Assembly: GCF_001653715.1 (NCBI RefSeq)
Contig: NZ_LWHQ01000001.1
Span: 1 to 64,000, forward strand
From: Methylobacterium platani
GTDB taxonomy: Bacteria; Pseudomonadota; Alphaproteobacteria; Rhizobiales; Beijerinckiaceae
DNA: 64,000 nucleotides
Direction of reading: 5' to 3'
In this document: positions 8,144 to 15,538 of the stretch, piece by piece
Numbering within the stretch: the first letter of the stretch is position 1
Layout of the letters: each line of letters starts with the position of its first letter
The notes under the pieces: model-generated
Databases searched by the model: none
What the model was told of the DNA's origin: nothing
The model's input: only the letters and a program-made list of their open reading frames with translations
Made by a program: the position numbers and the translations under genes

Positions 8144-10432
8144 ATGGCCCTGTACCTCACGCAATTTCCGAGATTCCTGGCGGAGCGCCGTGGGCCGGTG
8201 CTCCTCGGCCTGATCGTGGTGGCGCTCCTGTGGGCCGGCGTCGCGGTCAAGCACGAGAACGACGTGCAGGGCGCCCTCCAGGATTCCGAGCGGACCACGC
8301 ACAATTTCGCGATGGTGTTCGAGGAGAACGTCCTGCGTTCGATCGGCGAGATCGACAAGTCGCTGTTGTACATGCGGCGCAGCATCGAGAACCGCGCCGG
8401 GCGGGAGGATTACGGCACGATCGTCAACACGACCGATCTCCTGAGCGAGATCATCGTGCAGGTGGCGATCATCGGGCCGGACGGGGTGATGCGGGCGACC
8501 AATGCCGGACCGCAGCCGCCGCCGGCGACCGACCTCAGCGACCGCGACCATTTCCGCGTCCAGGTCGAGAGTCCCGAGGACATGCTCTACATCAGCCGCC
8601 CGGTGATCGGGCGGGCGAGCGGCCGGGTCTCGGTGCAGTTCAGCCGACGCTTCCGCGGACCGGACGGCCGCTTCGGCGGCGTGGTGGTGGCTTCGCTCAA
8701 CCCGAGCCACCTGACCAAGTTCTACGACAAGATCGACCTCGGCACCCCGGCGGCGATCTCGCTCATCGGCAGCGACGGCGTGGTGCGCTCCAGCGGCGGC
8801 GTCGGCGGCGGCTTCGGGGTCGGCGCCGACCTCGGCCGGACCGAGACCTACGAGAAGATCCGCTCGGGCCGCTCCGGCACCTTCACCCTCGAGATGCCGG
8901 ACGGGGCCGAGACCCGGCTGGTGACGATCCGCAAGGTGCGCGAGCATCCGCTCTGGGTGAGCGTCAGCGTGCCGGAGGCCGAGATCTACAAGGACGCCCG
9001 CGCCGCCCTCCGCATGGACGCGGTGGTGGCGGCGATCCTGACGCTCCTCGTCGGGGTGGCGGTGGAGAAGCTGCTGCGCATCGAGGCCAAGCGCTCCGAG
9101 GCCGAGGCCCGGGTCGCCCGGCTGGCCTCGCAGGATCCCCTGACCGACCTGCCGAACCGCCGGGTGTTCCGCGCCTCCCTGGAGGGCATGGCGGAGGCGG
9201 CCCGGGCGGCGCCCGGCACGCCTTACGCGGTGATGTTCCTCGACCTCGACCGGTTCAAGCTCGTCAACGACACCCTCGGCCACAAGGTCGGCGATCACCT
9301 GCTCCAGGCGGTCGGCGACCGGCTCTCCGCCATGCTCGATCCCGGCCACGTGCTGGCGCGCCTCGGCGGCGACGAGTTCGCCCTGCTGGTCCCGCATGCC
9401 GGCGACCGGGCGGCCCTGGAGGCCCTGGCACGGCGCATCGCCGAGGCGGTCCTGCCGCCCTTCGAGATCGGCAGCCACCAGATCCGCTCCAGCGTCAGCA
9501 TCGGCATCGCGGTCGGGCCCGAGGACGGCGCCACCGCCGACGACATCCTGATCGCCGCCGACCTCGCGCTCTACGCCGTCAAGGCCGGCAAGCGCGGCAC
9601 CTTCCGGTTCTACGACCGGACGATGAGCGAGGGCCTGGACGAGCGGCGCCAGATCGAGGCCGACCTGCGCCGGGCGATCGAGCGGGACGAGCTCGAGCTG
9701 CACTACCAGCCCTCGGTCGTCCTGAAGACCGGCGAGATCGCCGGGTTCGAGGCGCTGGCGCGCTGGCGCCACCCGGAGCGGGGCAACGTGCCGCCTTCGC
9801 TGTTCATCTCGATCGCCGAGGAATGCGGCCTGATCCACGCCATCGGCGAGTGGTCCCTCACCGAGGCCTGCCGCCAGGCCGCGACCTGGCCCGAGCGGCT
9901 GAAGATCGCCGTCAACCTCTCGCCGGTGCAGTTCTCCGGCCCCGACCTCGTCGGGATGGTGCGCGGCGTGCTGCAGCGGACCGGCCTGCCGGCCCACCGC
10001 CTTGAGCTCGAGATCACCGAGCAGATGCTGCTCGACAGCGGGGAGGGGACGCTCACCATCCTGCGCCAGCTCAAGGCGCTCGGCCTGCACGTCGCGATGG
10101 ACGATTTCGGCACCGGCTATTCGTCGCTCAACTACCTGCGGAGCTTCCCGTTCGACCGCATCAAGGTCGACCGCAGCTTCGTCACCGGGCTCGGCTCCGG
10201 CGCGCAGAACACCGCGATCGTCCGCGCCGTCATCGACATCGCCCGGGTGCTCGGCATGCGCACCACCGCCGAGGGAATCGAGACCGCCGACCAGCACCGG
10301 GTGCTGGCGCTGCTCGGCTGCGACGAGGTCCAGGGCTACCTGTTCAGCCGCCCCGTCCCGGCCGAGGAGGCCCGCGCGCTCATCGGCCGCTGGCGCGCCG
10401 AGGAGCGGCGGGCCGAGACCCTGGCGGCGTAG
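8144..10432 (+). CDS. Membrane diguanylate cyclase/phosphodiesterase with Cache sensor (GGDEF-EAL)
   Basis: A 762-aa c-di-GMP enzyme. A first membrane span (residues 18-36, GPVLLGLIVVALLWAGVAV) is followed by a periplasmic double-Cache sensor of about 250 residues with the hallmark DLSDRDHFRVQ. A second span lies near residue 290, then a GGDEF domain (DPLTDLPNRRVF at about 330; intact active site GGDEF near 407) and an EAL domain (GFEALARWRHP near 535; DDFGTGYSSLNYLRSFPFD near 655). Both catalytic signatures are intact, so it could make or degrade c-di-GMP according to the periplasmic signal. It stands alone, with no same-strand partner. Confidence 0.93.
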   Translation: MALYLTQFPRFLAERRGPVLLGLIVVALLWAGVAVKHENDVQGALQDSERTTHNFAMVFEENVLRSIGEIDKSLLYMRRSIENRAGREDYGTIVNTTDLLSEIIVQVAIIGPDGVMRATNAGPQPPPATDLSDRDHFRVQVESPEDMLYISRPVIGRASGRVSVQFSRRFRGPDGRFGGVVVASLNPSHLTKFYDKIDLGTPAAISLIGSDGVVRSSGGVGGGFGVGADLGRTETYEKIRSGRSGTFTLEMPDGAETRLVTIRKVREHPLWVSVSVPEAEIYKDARAALRMDAVVAAILTLLVGVAVEKLLRIEAKRSEAEARVARLASQDPLTDLPNRRVFRASLEGMAEAARAAPGTPYAVMFLDLDRFKLVNDTLGHKVGDHLLQAVGDRLSAMLDPGHVLARLGGDEFALLVPHAGDRAALEALARRIAEAVLPPFEIGSHQIRSSVSIGIAVGPEDGATADDILIAADLALYAVKAGKRGTFRFYDRTMSEGLDERRQIEADLRRAIERDELELHYQPSVVLKTGEIAGFEALARWRHPERGNVPPSLFISIAEECGLIHAIGEWSLTEACRQAATWPERLKIAVNLSPVQFSGPDLVGMVRGVLQRTGLPAHRLELEITEQMLLDSGEGTLTILRQLKALGLHVAMDDFGTGYSSLNYLRSFPFDRIKVDRSFVTGLGSGAQNTAIVRAVIDIARVLGMRTTAEGIETADQHRVLALLGCDEVQGYLFSRPVPAEEARALIGRWRAEERRAETLAA

Positions 10433-10500
10433 GGACCCCGGCGGCGTGAAGATCCCGGCGGCGCGATCGGCCCGGACGAGGGTGCGGGCCGGACGAGGAC

Positions 10501-11262
10501 CTAGGACGCGACCGTGACGAGGGTGGCCGAGTCGAGGTCGAAGCTGCCGTCCGGGCCGACGGCGAAAGCGTCCCTGACGACGGCGGGCGCGCGGTCCTGC
10601 AGCGAGCGGATGGCCGCGGCGTGGGAGGCGGGCGTCCGCGTCCGGGCGGTCCAGACGGGGAACTCCATCCGCAGCCGCCGCATCGTGAGGCCCTCGACCG
10701 CGAAGCCCGCGCGCGACAGGGCGGCGATCAGCTCGGCCGTGCTGTAGTTGCGGACATGCGAGGCGTCGCGCAGCAGCTCGACCGCCTGCAGGTGGCTGTC
10801 GAGGACCCGGTCGGCCGGCGCGACGGTGTCGATGAACACGCCCCGGCCGCCGGGCTTCAGGACCCGGCGCGCCTCCCGCAAGCCGGCCTCCAGGTCCTGC
10901 CAGTGATGGGCGGTGAAGCGGCACAGGACGACGTCGAACGACGCGGCCGGGAAGGGCAGCGCTTCCGCGGCCGCCTGCCGGACCGCGATGTTGGACAGGC
11001 CGCGCTCGGCCGCCGCCGCGGCGACCGCCTCCAGCATCGCCGGCGTGATGTCGCACGCGACCACCTCGGCCACGTGGGGCGCCGCGCGGTAGCTGACATG
11101 GCCGCCGCCGCAGCCCAGGTCGAGCACCCGCGCGGCGGCGAGGCCGCGCACGATCGCCTCGACCTGGTCCAGGTCGCCGCCGGCGCTGTGAACCGCGCTG
11201 GCGACGTAGTCCGCGGCCCGGCCGCCATATTCCTGCGCGACGAAGGCGTGCTGCGTTGTCAT
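10501..11262 (-). CDS. Class I SAM-dependent methyltransferase (UbiE/ArsM type)
   Basis: A 253-aa cytoplasmic methyltransferase. Motif I is VLDLGCGGGHVSYRA near residues 46-60, then VVACDITPAMLE, FDVVLCRFTAHHW and LKPGGRGVFID, in the order of the Methyltransf_11 family. ATG 11262 (MTTQHAFVAQEYGGRAADYV) starts the conserved region; a longer frame to 11352 lacks family similarity. It is transcribed divergently from the regulator at 11405, a common arrangement in which the regulator controls the enzyme. The substrate is unknown. Confidence 0.85.
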   Translation of the reverse strand: MTTQHAFVAQEYGGRAADYVASAVHSAGGDLDQVEAIVRGLAAARVLDLGCGGGHVSYRAAPHVAEVVACDITPAMLEAVAAAAAERGLSNIAVRQAAAEALPFPAASFDVVLCRFTAHHWQDLEAGLREARRVLKPGGRGVFIDTVAPADRVLDSHLQAVELLRDASHVRNYSTAELIAALSRAGFAVEGLTMRRLRMEFPVWTARTRTPASHAAAIRSLQDRAPAVVRDAFAVGPDGSFDLDSATLVTVAS

Positions 11263-11309
11263 GGAGTGTCTCCGCTGTGGAAGCACCACCGTGCCGGCGT
11301 CGTCATGCT

Positions 11310-11345
11310 GGTACAAGTTGGCAGGGTATCCTGGTATATCCGGCA
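11310..11345. promoter_or_regulatory. Repeated GGTAT half-sites in the divergent promoter region
   Basis: Between the divergent methyltransferase and regulator genes the sequence reads GGTACAAGTTGGCAGGGTAT, then CCTGGTATATCC. This gives GGTA-type half-sites at roughly regular spacing. It is a candidate operator for the regulator at 11405; position and repetition are the only evidence. Confidence 0.3.
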
Positions 11346-11404
11346 CCGGCATGTCCTTGCCTCGATACCCCTGCCTCGATGTCCTAGCCCCGATGTCCCT
11401 GCCG

Positions 11405-12184
11405 ATGGATCAGCGGCGCCTCCTCGGCGCCTTCCTCCGCGCCCGCCGGGAGGCGCTGTCGCCCGCCGTCGTGGGGCAGCCGCCCGGCGCGCATGGCCGG
11501 CGGCGCACGCCCGGCCTGCGGCGCGAGGAGGTGGCGCAGCTCGGCGGCCTCAGCACGACCTGGTACACCTGGGTCGAGCAGGGACGGGACATCGCCCTGT
11601 CCGCGGCGGCCCTGGCCCGGCTGGCGGAGGCCCTGCGCCTGAACCCGGCGGAGCGGGCCTACCTGTTCGAGCTGACGCGCCGGCGCGACCCGGCCGTGCC
11701 CGCCGCGGCGCGGGAGCCGGCCGCCGCGCCGCCCGAGTTGCTGGACACGCTCGCCACCCTGTCGGTCCCGGCCTACCTCCTCGACCGGCTCTGGCAGGCG
11801 CGCGGCTGGAACGAGGCCGCCGGGCGCCTGTTCGCGCCCTGGCTCGACAGCGGCGAGCCGTGCCTGCTGCGGTTCGTGTTCCTGCACGAGGCGGCGCGCC
11901 AGTTCATCGTGGACTGGGAGGAGCGCGCCCGCCGCCTGCTGGCCGAGTTCCGGGCCGATACCGGGCACAACCCGGACGATCCGGCGATGGCGGACCTTGT
12001 CCGAGACCTGCGCCGGCACAGTCCCGACTTCGCGATGTTCTGGAACGACCACGCGGTGCTGGCCCGGGAAGGGGGCCTGCGCACCTTCGCGCACCCCGAG
12101 GACGGCCGGTTGCGCTACGAGCAGGTCACCTTCGTCCCGGCGACCCAGCCGGACCACAAGCTCGTCGTCCTGCTGCCGCGGTAG
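11405..12184 (+). CDS. XRE-type transcriptional regulator with MmyB-like ligand-binding domain
   Basis: A 259-aa regulator. The N-terminal helix-turn-helix (LLGAFLRARREAL, then TPGLRREEVAQLGGLSTTWY near residues 35-55) matches the helix_turn_helix_31 group. The C-terminal half (WNEAAGRLF, FLHEAARQFIVDWEERARRL, then FAHPEDGRLRYEQVTF) matches the MmyB-like domain, a PAS-type fold thought to bind small hydrophobic ligands. ATG 11405 starts the family similarity; ATG 11393 is the next option. The divergent methyltransferase is its most likely target. Confidence 0.85.
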   Translation: MDQRRLLGAFLRARREALSPAVVGQPPGAHGRRRTPGLRREEVAQLGGLSTTWYTWVEQGRDIALSAAALARLAEALRLNPAERAYLFELTRRRDPAVPAAAREPAAAPPELLDTLATLSVPAYLLDRLWQARGWNEAAGRLFAPWLDSGEPCLLRFVFLHEAARQFIVDWEERARRLLAEFRADTGHNPDDPAMADLVRDLRRHSPDFAMFWNDHAVLAREGGLRTFAHPEDGRLRYEQVTFVPATQPDHKLVVLLPR

Positions 12185-12250
12185 GCCGCCCGGCGCGTCC
12201 GGTCGGACGGGTCGTCCTCCGATGTCCGCCCGGTCGACCCGGAAACGAGA

Positions 12251-12296
12251 ACGGCGCGCCGTCCCGCTCCCGAATGGGGGAAGGGAGGCGCGCCGT
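12251..12296. terminator. Bidirectional terminator hairpin
   Basis: ACGGCGCGCC at 12251-12260 pairs with GGCGCGCCGT at 12287-12296. The inner C-rich and G-rich tracts extend the stem around a GAAT loop. It lies between the convergent regulator (stop 12184) and transporter (stop 12328) genes, where a shared terminator is expected. Confidence 0.65.
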
Positions 12297-12327
12297 CCTT
12301 GTTCGAACGGACCGGGCGGACATCGTT

Positions 12328-13437
12328 CTACGCCGCGTAATCTCTCGTCAGGCCGAGGGTCTCGGGCCGGTGCAGGCGCATGGCCGCCGGCCGGGCGAGC
12401 CGCGGGGGCGTCGCGTCGTGCGCGCTGGCCAAGATCCTGCGGGTCGAGATCCCGGCCAGGATGCGACCGGCCAAGGTCCGGCCGGTCCCCGTCCGGGGTG
12501 CCCCGGTCCGGCCGGCCGCGGCCCGGCGCGTCCAGGTCTCGTGCCAGAGGAGCAGGGCGCCGGCCGCCACCACGATCACGCCGCCGACGACGAGGTGCAG
12601 GTTCGGGACCTCTCCGAAGGCGAGGTAGCCCAGCCCCATGCCCCAGACCAGCATCAGGTAGTAGAACGGCGACACCGCGGTGGCCGGCGCCGAGGCGAGC
12701 GCCCGGGTCCAGAGATACTGCGCGCCGACATTGGAGACGCCGAGGAGCCCGAACAGCGCGGCGTCGGGCAGGCTCGGCAGCCGGAAGCCGAAGACCAGCA
12801 GCACCGAATGCGCCGCCGCCATCACGGCCATCTGCCAGATCAGCAGCGTGCCGGCCTTCTCGGTCTTGGCCATGCCCCGCACCGCCACCGTGACGGTGCC
12901 GTACATCACGGCGTTGCCCAGCGCGAACAGCGCGCCGACCTGGAGTGAGTCCGCCCCCGGATTGGTCACCACCAGCACGCCGAGGAAGCCCACCACCAGC
13001 ACGCCCCAGCGCACCGGGTCCGAGGCCTCCTTGTGCCAGAGGATCGCCACCACGGCGGCGAAGAGCGGCGCCGAGAAGCCGATCGCCGTGACCCCGGCGA
13101 GCGGCATCAGCCCGAGCGCCAGCACCGTCAGCGTCTGGGAGATCGCCTGGGACAGGCCGCGGGCGACGTGGGCCCCCGGCTTCTTGGTGCGGAACACCGT
13201 AAGGCCGGTGGCCGGCAGCATGAAGGCGCAGACCAGCCCGAAGGCGATCGACGAGCGCAGGAACATCACCTCGCCGACCGGATAATGCGCGACGAGGTGC
13301 TTCGAGAATGCGTTCGACAGGGTCAGCAGGACGGTCGCGCCGATCATCAGCGCGATGCCGAGGGGGATGTTGTCGGCGGGGCGGGCAGCCTCCGCCTTAG
13401 GCCGTTCGGCGGCCTGCGAGCCGGCAGCGCGCGTCAT
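12328..13437 (-). CDS. DMT-superfamily transporter (EamA family)
   Basis: A 369-aa inner membrane transporter with two EamA repeats of five spans. The first begins IPLGIALMIGATVLLTLSNA (residue 23 on); the second covers VGALFALGNAVMYGTVTVAV through VVGGVIVVAAGALLLW. A hydrophilic Arg- and Thr-rich tail of about 60 residues follows the last span and is unusual. ATG 13437 is chosen because the longer frame upstream is the reverse reading of the repeat tail of the neighbouring gene. It starts 31 bases after the stop of the isocyanide-synthase-like gene on the same strand, so it is likely co-transcribed and may export its product. Substrate unknown. Confidence 0.82.
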   Translation of the reverse strand: MTRAAGSQAAERPKAEAARPADNIPLGIALMIGATVLLTLSNAFSKHLVAHYPVGEVMFLRSSIAFGLVCAFMLPATGLTVFRTKKPGAHVARGLSQAISQTLTVLALGLMPLAGVTAIGFSAPLFAAVVAILWHKEASDPVRWGVLVVGFLGVLVVTNPGADSLQVGALFALGNAVMYGTVTVAVRGMAKTEKAGTLLIWQMAVMAAAHSVLLVFGFRLPSLPDAALFGLLGVSNVGAQYLWTRALASAPATAVSPFYYLMLVWGMGLGYLAFGEVPNLHLVVGGVIVVAAGALLLWHETWTRRAAAGRTGAPRTGTGRTLAGRILAGISTRRILASAHDATPPRLARPAAMRLHRPETLGLTRDYAA

Positions 13438-13468
13438 CGGGTGGTCTCCGGCGATAAACGCGGCGAGG

Positions 13469-14470
13469 TCAGGAGACCGGCTGCCCGGCCGGGGACGAGG
13501 CGTCCGAGGACGCGGATTCCAGGGACTTGGCCTCCAGGGACTTGGCCTCCGGAGACTTGGCCTCCGAAGACTTGGCCTCCGGGGTCTCGGCATCCGCGAG
13601 CTTGGCGGCCGCGAACCCGGCATCCATGAACCAGGGCTTCACGCCGACGCCGCGGCGCAGGGAGTACATGTAGAAGATCGGCATGGTGGCCGGGAACAGG
13701 TCGCGGAACTCGCTGCCGTTGAAGGTGACGAACACCGCCTCCGGGAAGGCCGCCGCGACCGCGCGCTTCTCGACCATGTTCATGCGGTGGTAGTCGAGGG
13801 CGCCCTGCGCGGTGGAGCCTTCGCCGCGGTACCACTTGGCCGCGCAGGCCATCAGGCTGGCCAGGACCTCGCCGGTCGGCTCCTCCTCCGGCGCGTCGGC
13901 GCCGATCTCCCGGGCGAAGGCGACGACGTCGCTGAGCCGGGCGCTGGCGAAGCCGCGGGCCTGCGCGGCGGCATCGATGGCGCCGAAATAGGCATCCACC
14001 ACCTCCGCCGGGTGCCCGTTCAGCGAGGCGTGGGTGTCGGTGAAGATCAGCCGGAAGATCGCCCCCGGCGCGTAGGCCTGGCGCACCCGCTCGGCGAGCT
14101 GGCCGAGATAGTCGAGGCAGGCGAGGTCGGGCGCGGCGATCTCCGAGCGCGGGCCCTTGCCCCAGTACAGCACGAATTCGAGCGGCCGGCCGGCGCGGGC
14201 GGCCGCCTCGACCATCGGCACCAGCCGCTCGGGGTTGCCGGGCTGCTCGCGCTTGAACGCCCAGGTATTAAAAGATTTGATAATCAACTCAGGATTGAGT
14301 TTGGGTGCCGGCTTCGCCTTCAGGACTTTAGTCCGCTGCGGGGCCAAGTCGACCGGCTGTTTGTCGGCCGTGGGAAGGTCCGTTCCGCTGCGATACGCCG
14401 CTTGCATGTCTTTCGCCCCTGTCTCGTTCGCGAACGTATATCCGACAGTAGACTTTTCTAGAGTTGGCAT
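13469..14470 (-). CDS. Putative isocyanide (isonitrile) synthase-like protein, Dit1/PvcA family, divergent
   Basis: The central 250 residues resemble the Dit1/PvcA family, which converts the amino group of Tyr or Trp to an isonitrile using ribulose 5-phosphate. The parallels are RPLEFVLYWGKGPR near residue 95 (family pattern: PIxFVLPxFPxKSP), an Asp-Leu segment then LAERVRQAYAPGAIFRLIFT near residue 130 (family: LxxxCxRIxxxYAPGAxIxIxSDG), and a later VVDAYFGAIDA. At 333 aa the length fits the family. The match is distant and recalled, not computed. The last 45 residues are a low-complexity tail of five EAKS-type repeats encoded by a 15-bp tandem array. An EamA transporter follows in the same direction. 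The alternative is an uncharacterised protein of the same fold with another activity. Confidence 0.45.
   Translation of the reverse strand: MPTLEKSTVGYTFANETGAKDMQAAYRSGTDLPTADKQPVDLAPQRTKVLKAKPAPKLNPELIIKSFNTWAFKREQPGNPERLVPMVEAAARAGRPLEFVLYWGKGPRSEIAAPDLACLDYLGQLAERVRQAYAPGAIFRLIFTDTHASLNGHPAEVVDAYFGAIDAAAQARGFASARLSDVVAFAREIGADAPEEEPTGEVLASLMACAAKWYRGEGSTAQGALDYHRMNMVEKRAVAAAFPEAVFVTFNGSEFRDLFPATMPIFYMYSLRRGVGVKPWFMDAGFAAAKLADAETPEAKSSEAKSPEAKSLEAKSLESASSDASSPAGQPVS
13519..13593. repeat. 15-bp tandem repeat, five copies, in coding sequence
   Basis: Units start at 13519, 13534, 13549, 13564 and 13579. The first two are identical (CCAGGGACTTGGCCT), the next two differ at two or three positions and the fifth is more divergent. 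On the coding strand they give a repeated EAKS-like pentapeptide at the C-terminus of the isocyanide-synthase-like protein. Being multiples of three, they keep the frame. Confidence 0.9.
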
Positions 14471-14713
14471 GACGGCGACCTGTTCATCGTCCGGAATGCG
14501 CGATAAGTGGGTTAATGACTTGCTAAAGTCAATCGAATTGCAAATAAATAGTTAACGCGATCGTCGACAAACGCTTCGCCGGCTCAGGGTCGCCGCCGCG
14601 GCCCGGGCAGGCGGCGAAAGGGGCCCGCGCCCCCGCCGCGTTGGACGCGATCTTGCCTTAAGGTAGCCTCGCGCCCCGCCCGGGGTGCGGGTGGGCGGCT
14701 CGCGGGAAGGCTC

Positions 14714-15538
14714 ATGGATCTCGACGGCATCACGGAGGTGGTGGCGCCCCGCGCCCGGGCCGGCTTGCCGGCTTGGCGGCCCGGCGACGCCTGGCTCGCC
14801 GGCGGAACCTGGCTGTTCTCGGAACCGCAGGAGGGGATCGGCCGCCTGATCGACCTGCCCTCCCTCGGCTGGGAGCCGCACGCGGTGACGGCGGAGGGCG
14901 TGCAGATCGCGGCGACCTGCACCATCGCGGCCCTCGACCGGCTCGACCTGCCGGCGTCGTTCACGGCCGCGCCGCTGATCGGCCGCTGCTGCCGGGCGCT
15001 GCTCGGCTCGTTCAAGGTCTGGAACGCCGCCACGGTCGGCGGCAACCTCTGCCTGGCGCTCCCCGCCGGGCCGATGATCGCGCTCGCGGTCGCCCTCGAC
15101 GGCACCGCCCTGATCTGGACCCCCGACGGCGGCGAGCGGACCCTGCCGGTGCGCGACCTGGTGCTCGGGCCGCAGGCGACGGCCCTCGCCCCCGGCGAGA
15201 TCCTGCGCCGGATCGACCTGCCGGCGGCGGCTTTGCGCCGCCGCGCCGCCTTCCGGCGCCTGTCCCTGAGCCCCGAGGGCCGCTCCGGCGCCCTGGTGAT
15301 CGCGACGCGCGATCCCTCCGGGGCCTTCGCCGTCACGGTGACCGCCGCGACCCGGCGCCCGGTGCGGATCGACCTCGCGGGGATTCCGCGGGCGGAGGAG
15401 CTCCGGGCGGCGCTCGCCGCGGCGATTCCCGATCGCCTCTGGTACGACGACGTCCACGGCGCGCCGGACTGGCGCCGCCACGTCGCCGGGCTCCTCGCCG
15501 AGGAGGCCCGGGCCGAGCTCGCGGGAGGCGGCGCATGA
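14714..15538 (+). CDS. FAD-binding subunit of xanthine dehydrogenase-type hydroxylase (YgfM-like)
   Basis: A 274-aa FAD subunit (CoxM/YgfM type) of a molybdenum hydroxylase. The FAD site is recognisable from DAWLAGGTWLFSEPQ near residue 25 and the segment SFKVWNAATVGGNLCLALPA near residue 100, where ATVGGNLC is the family signature. It passes electrons from the iron-sulfur clusters of the partner to an acceptor. The stop overlaps the start of the molybdenum subunit by four bases (ATGA). Length, order and partner architecture match E. coli ygfM-xdhD. Confidence 0.9.
   Translation: MDLDGITEVVAPRARAGLPAWRPGDAWLAGGTWLFSEPQEGIGRLIDLPSLGWEPHAVTAEGVQIAATCTIAALDRLDLPASFTAAPLIGRCCRALLGSFKVWNAATVGGNLCLALPAGPMIALAVALDGTALIWTPDGGERTLPVRDLVLGPQATALAPGEILRRIDLPAAALRRRAAFRRLSLSPEGRSGALVIATRDPSGAFAVTVTAATRRPVRIDLAGIPRAEELRAALAAAIPDRLWYDDVHGAPDWRRHVAGLLAEEARAELAGGGA

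Noticed and set aside
8009-11056. 1015-codon frame on the minus strand
   Set aside because: It overlaps the complete Cache-GGDEF-EAL gene antisense and part of the methyltransferase out of frame; composition is typical of a GC-rich shadow.
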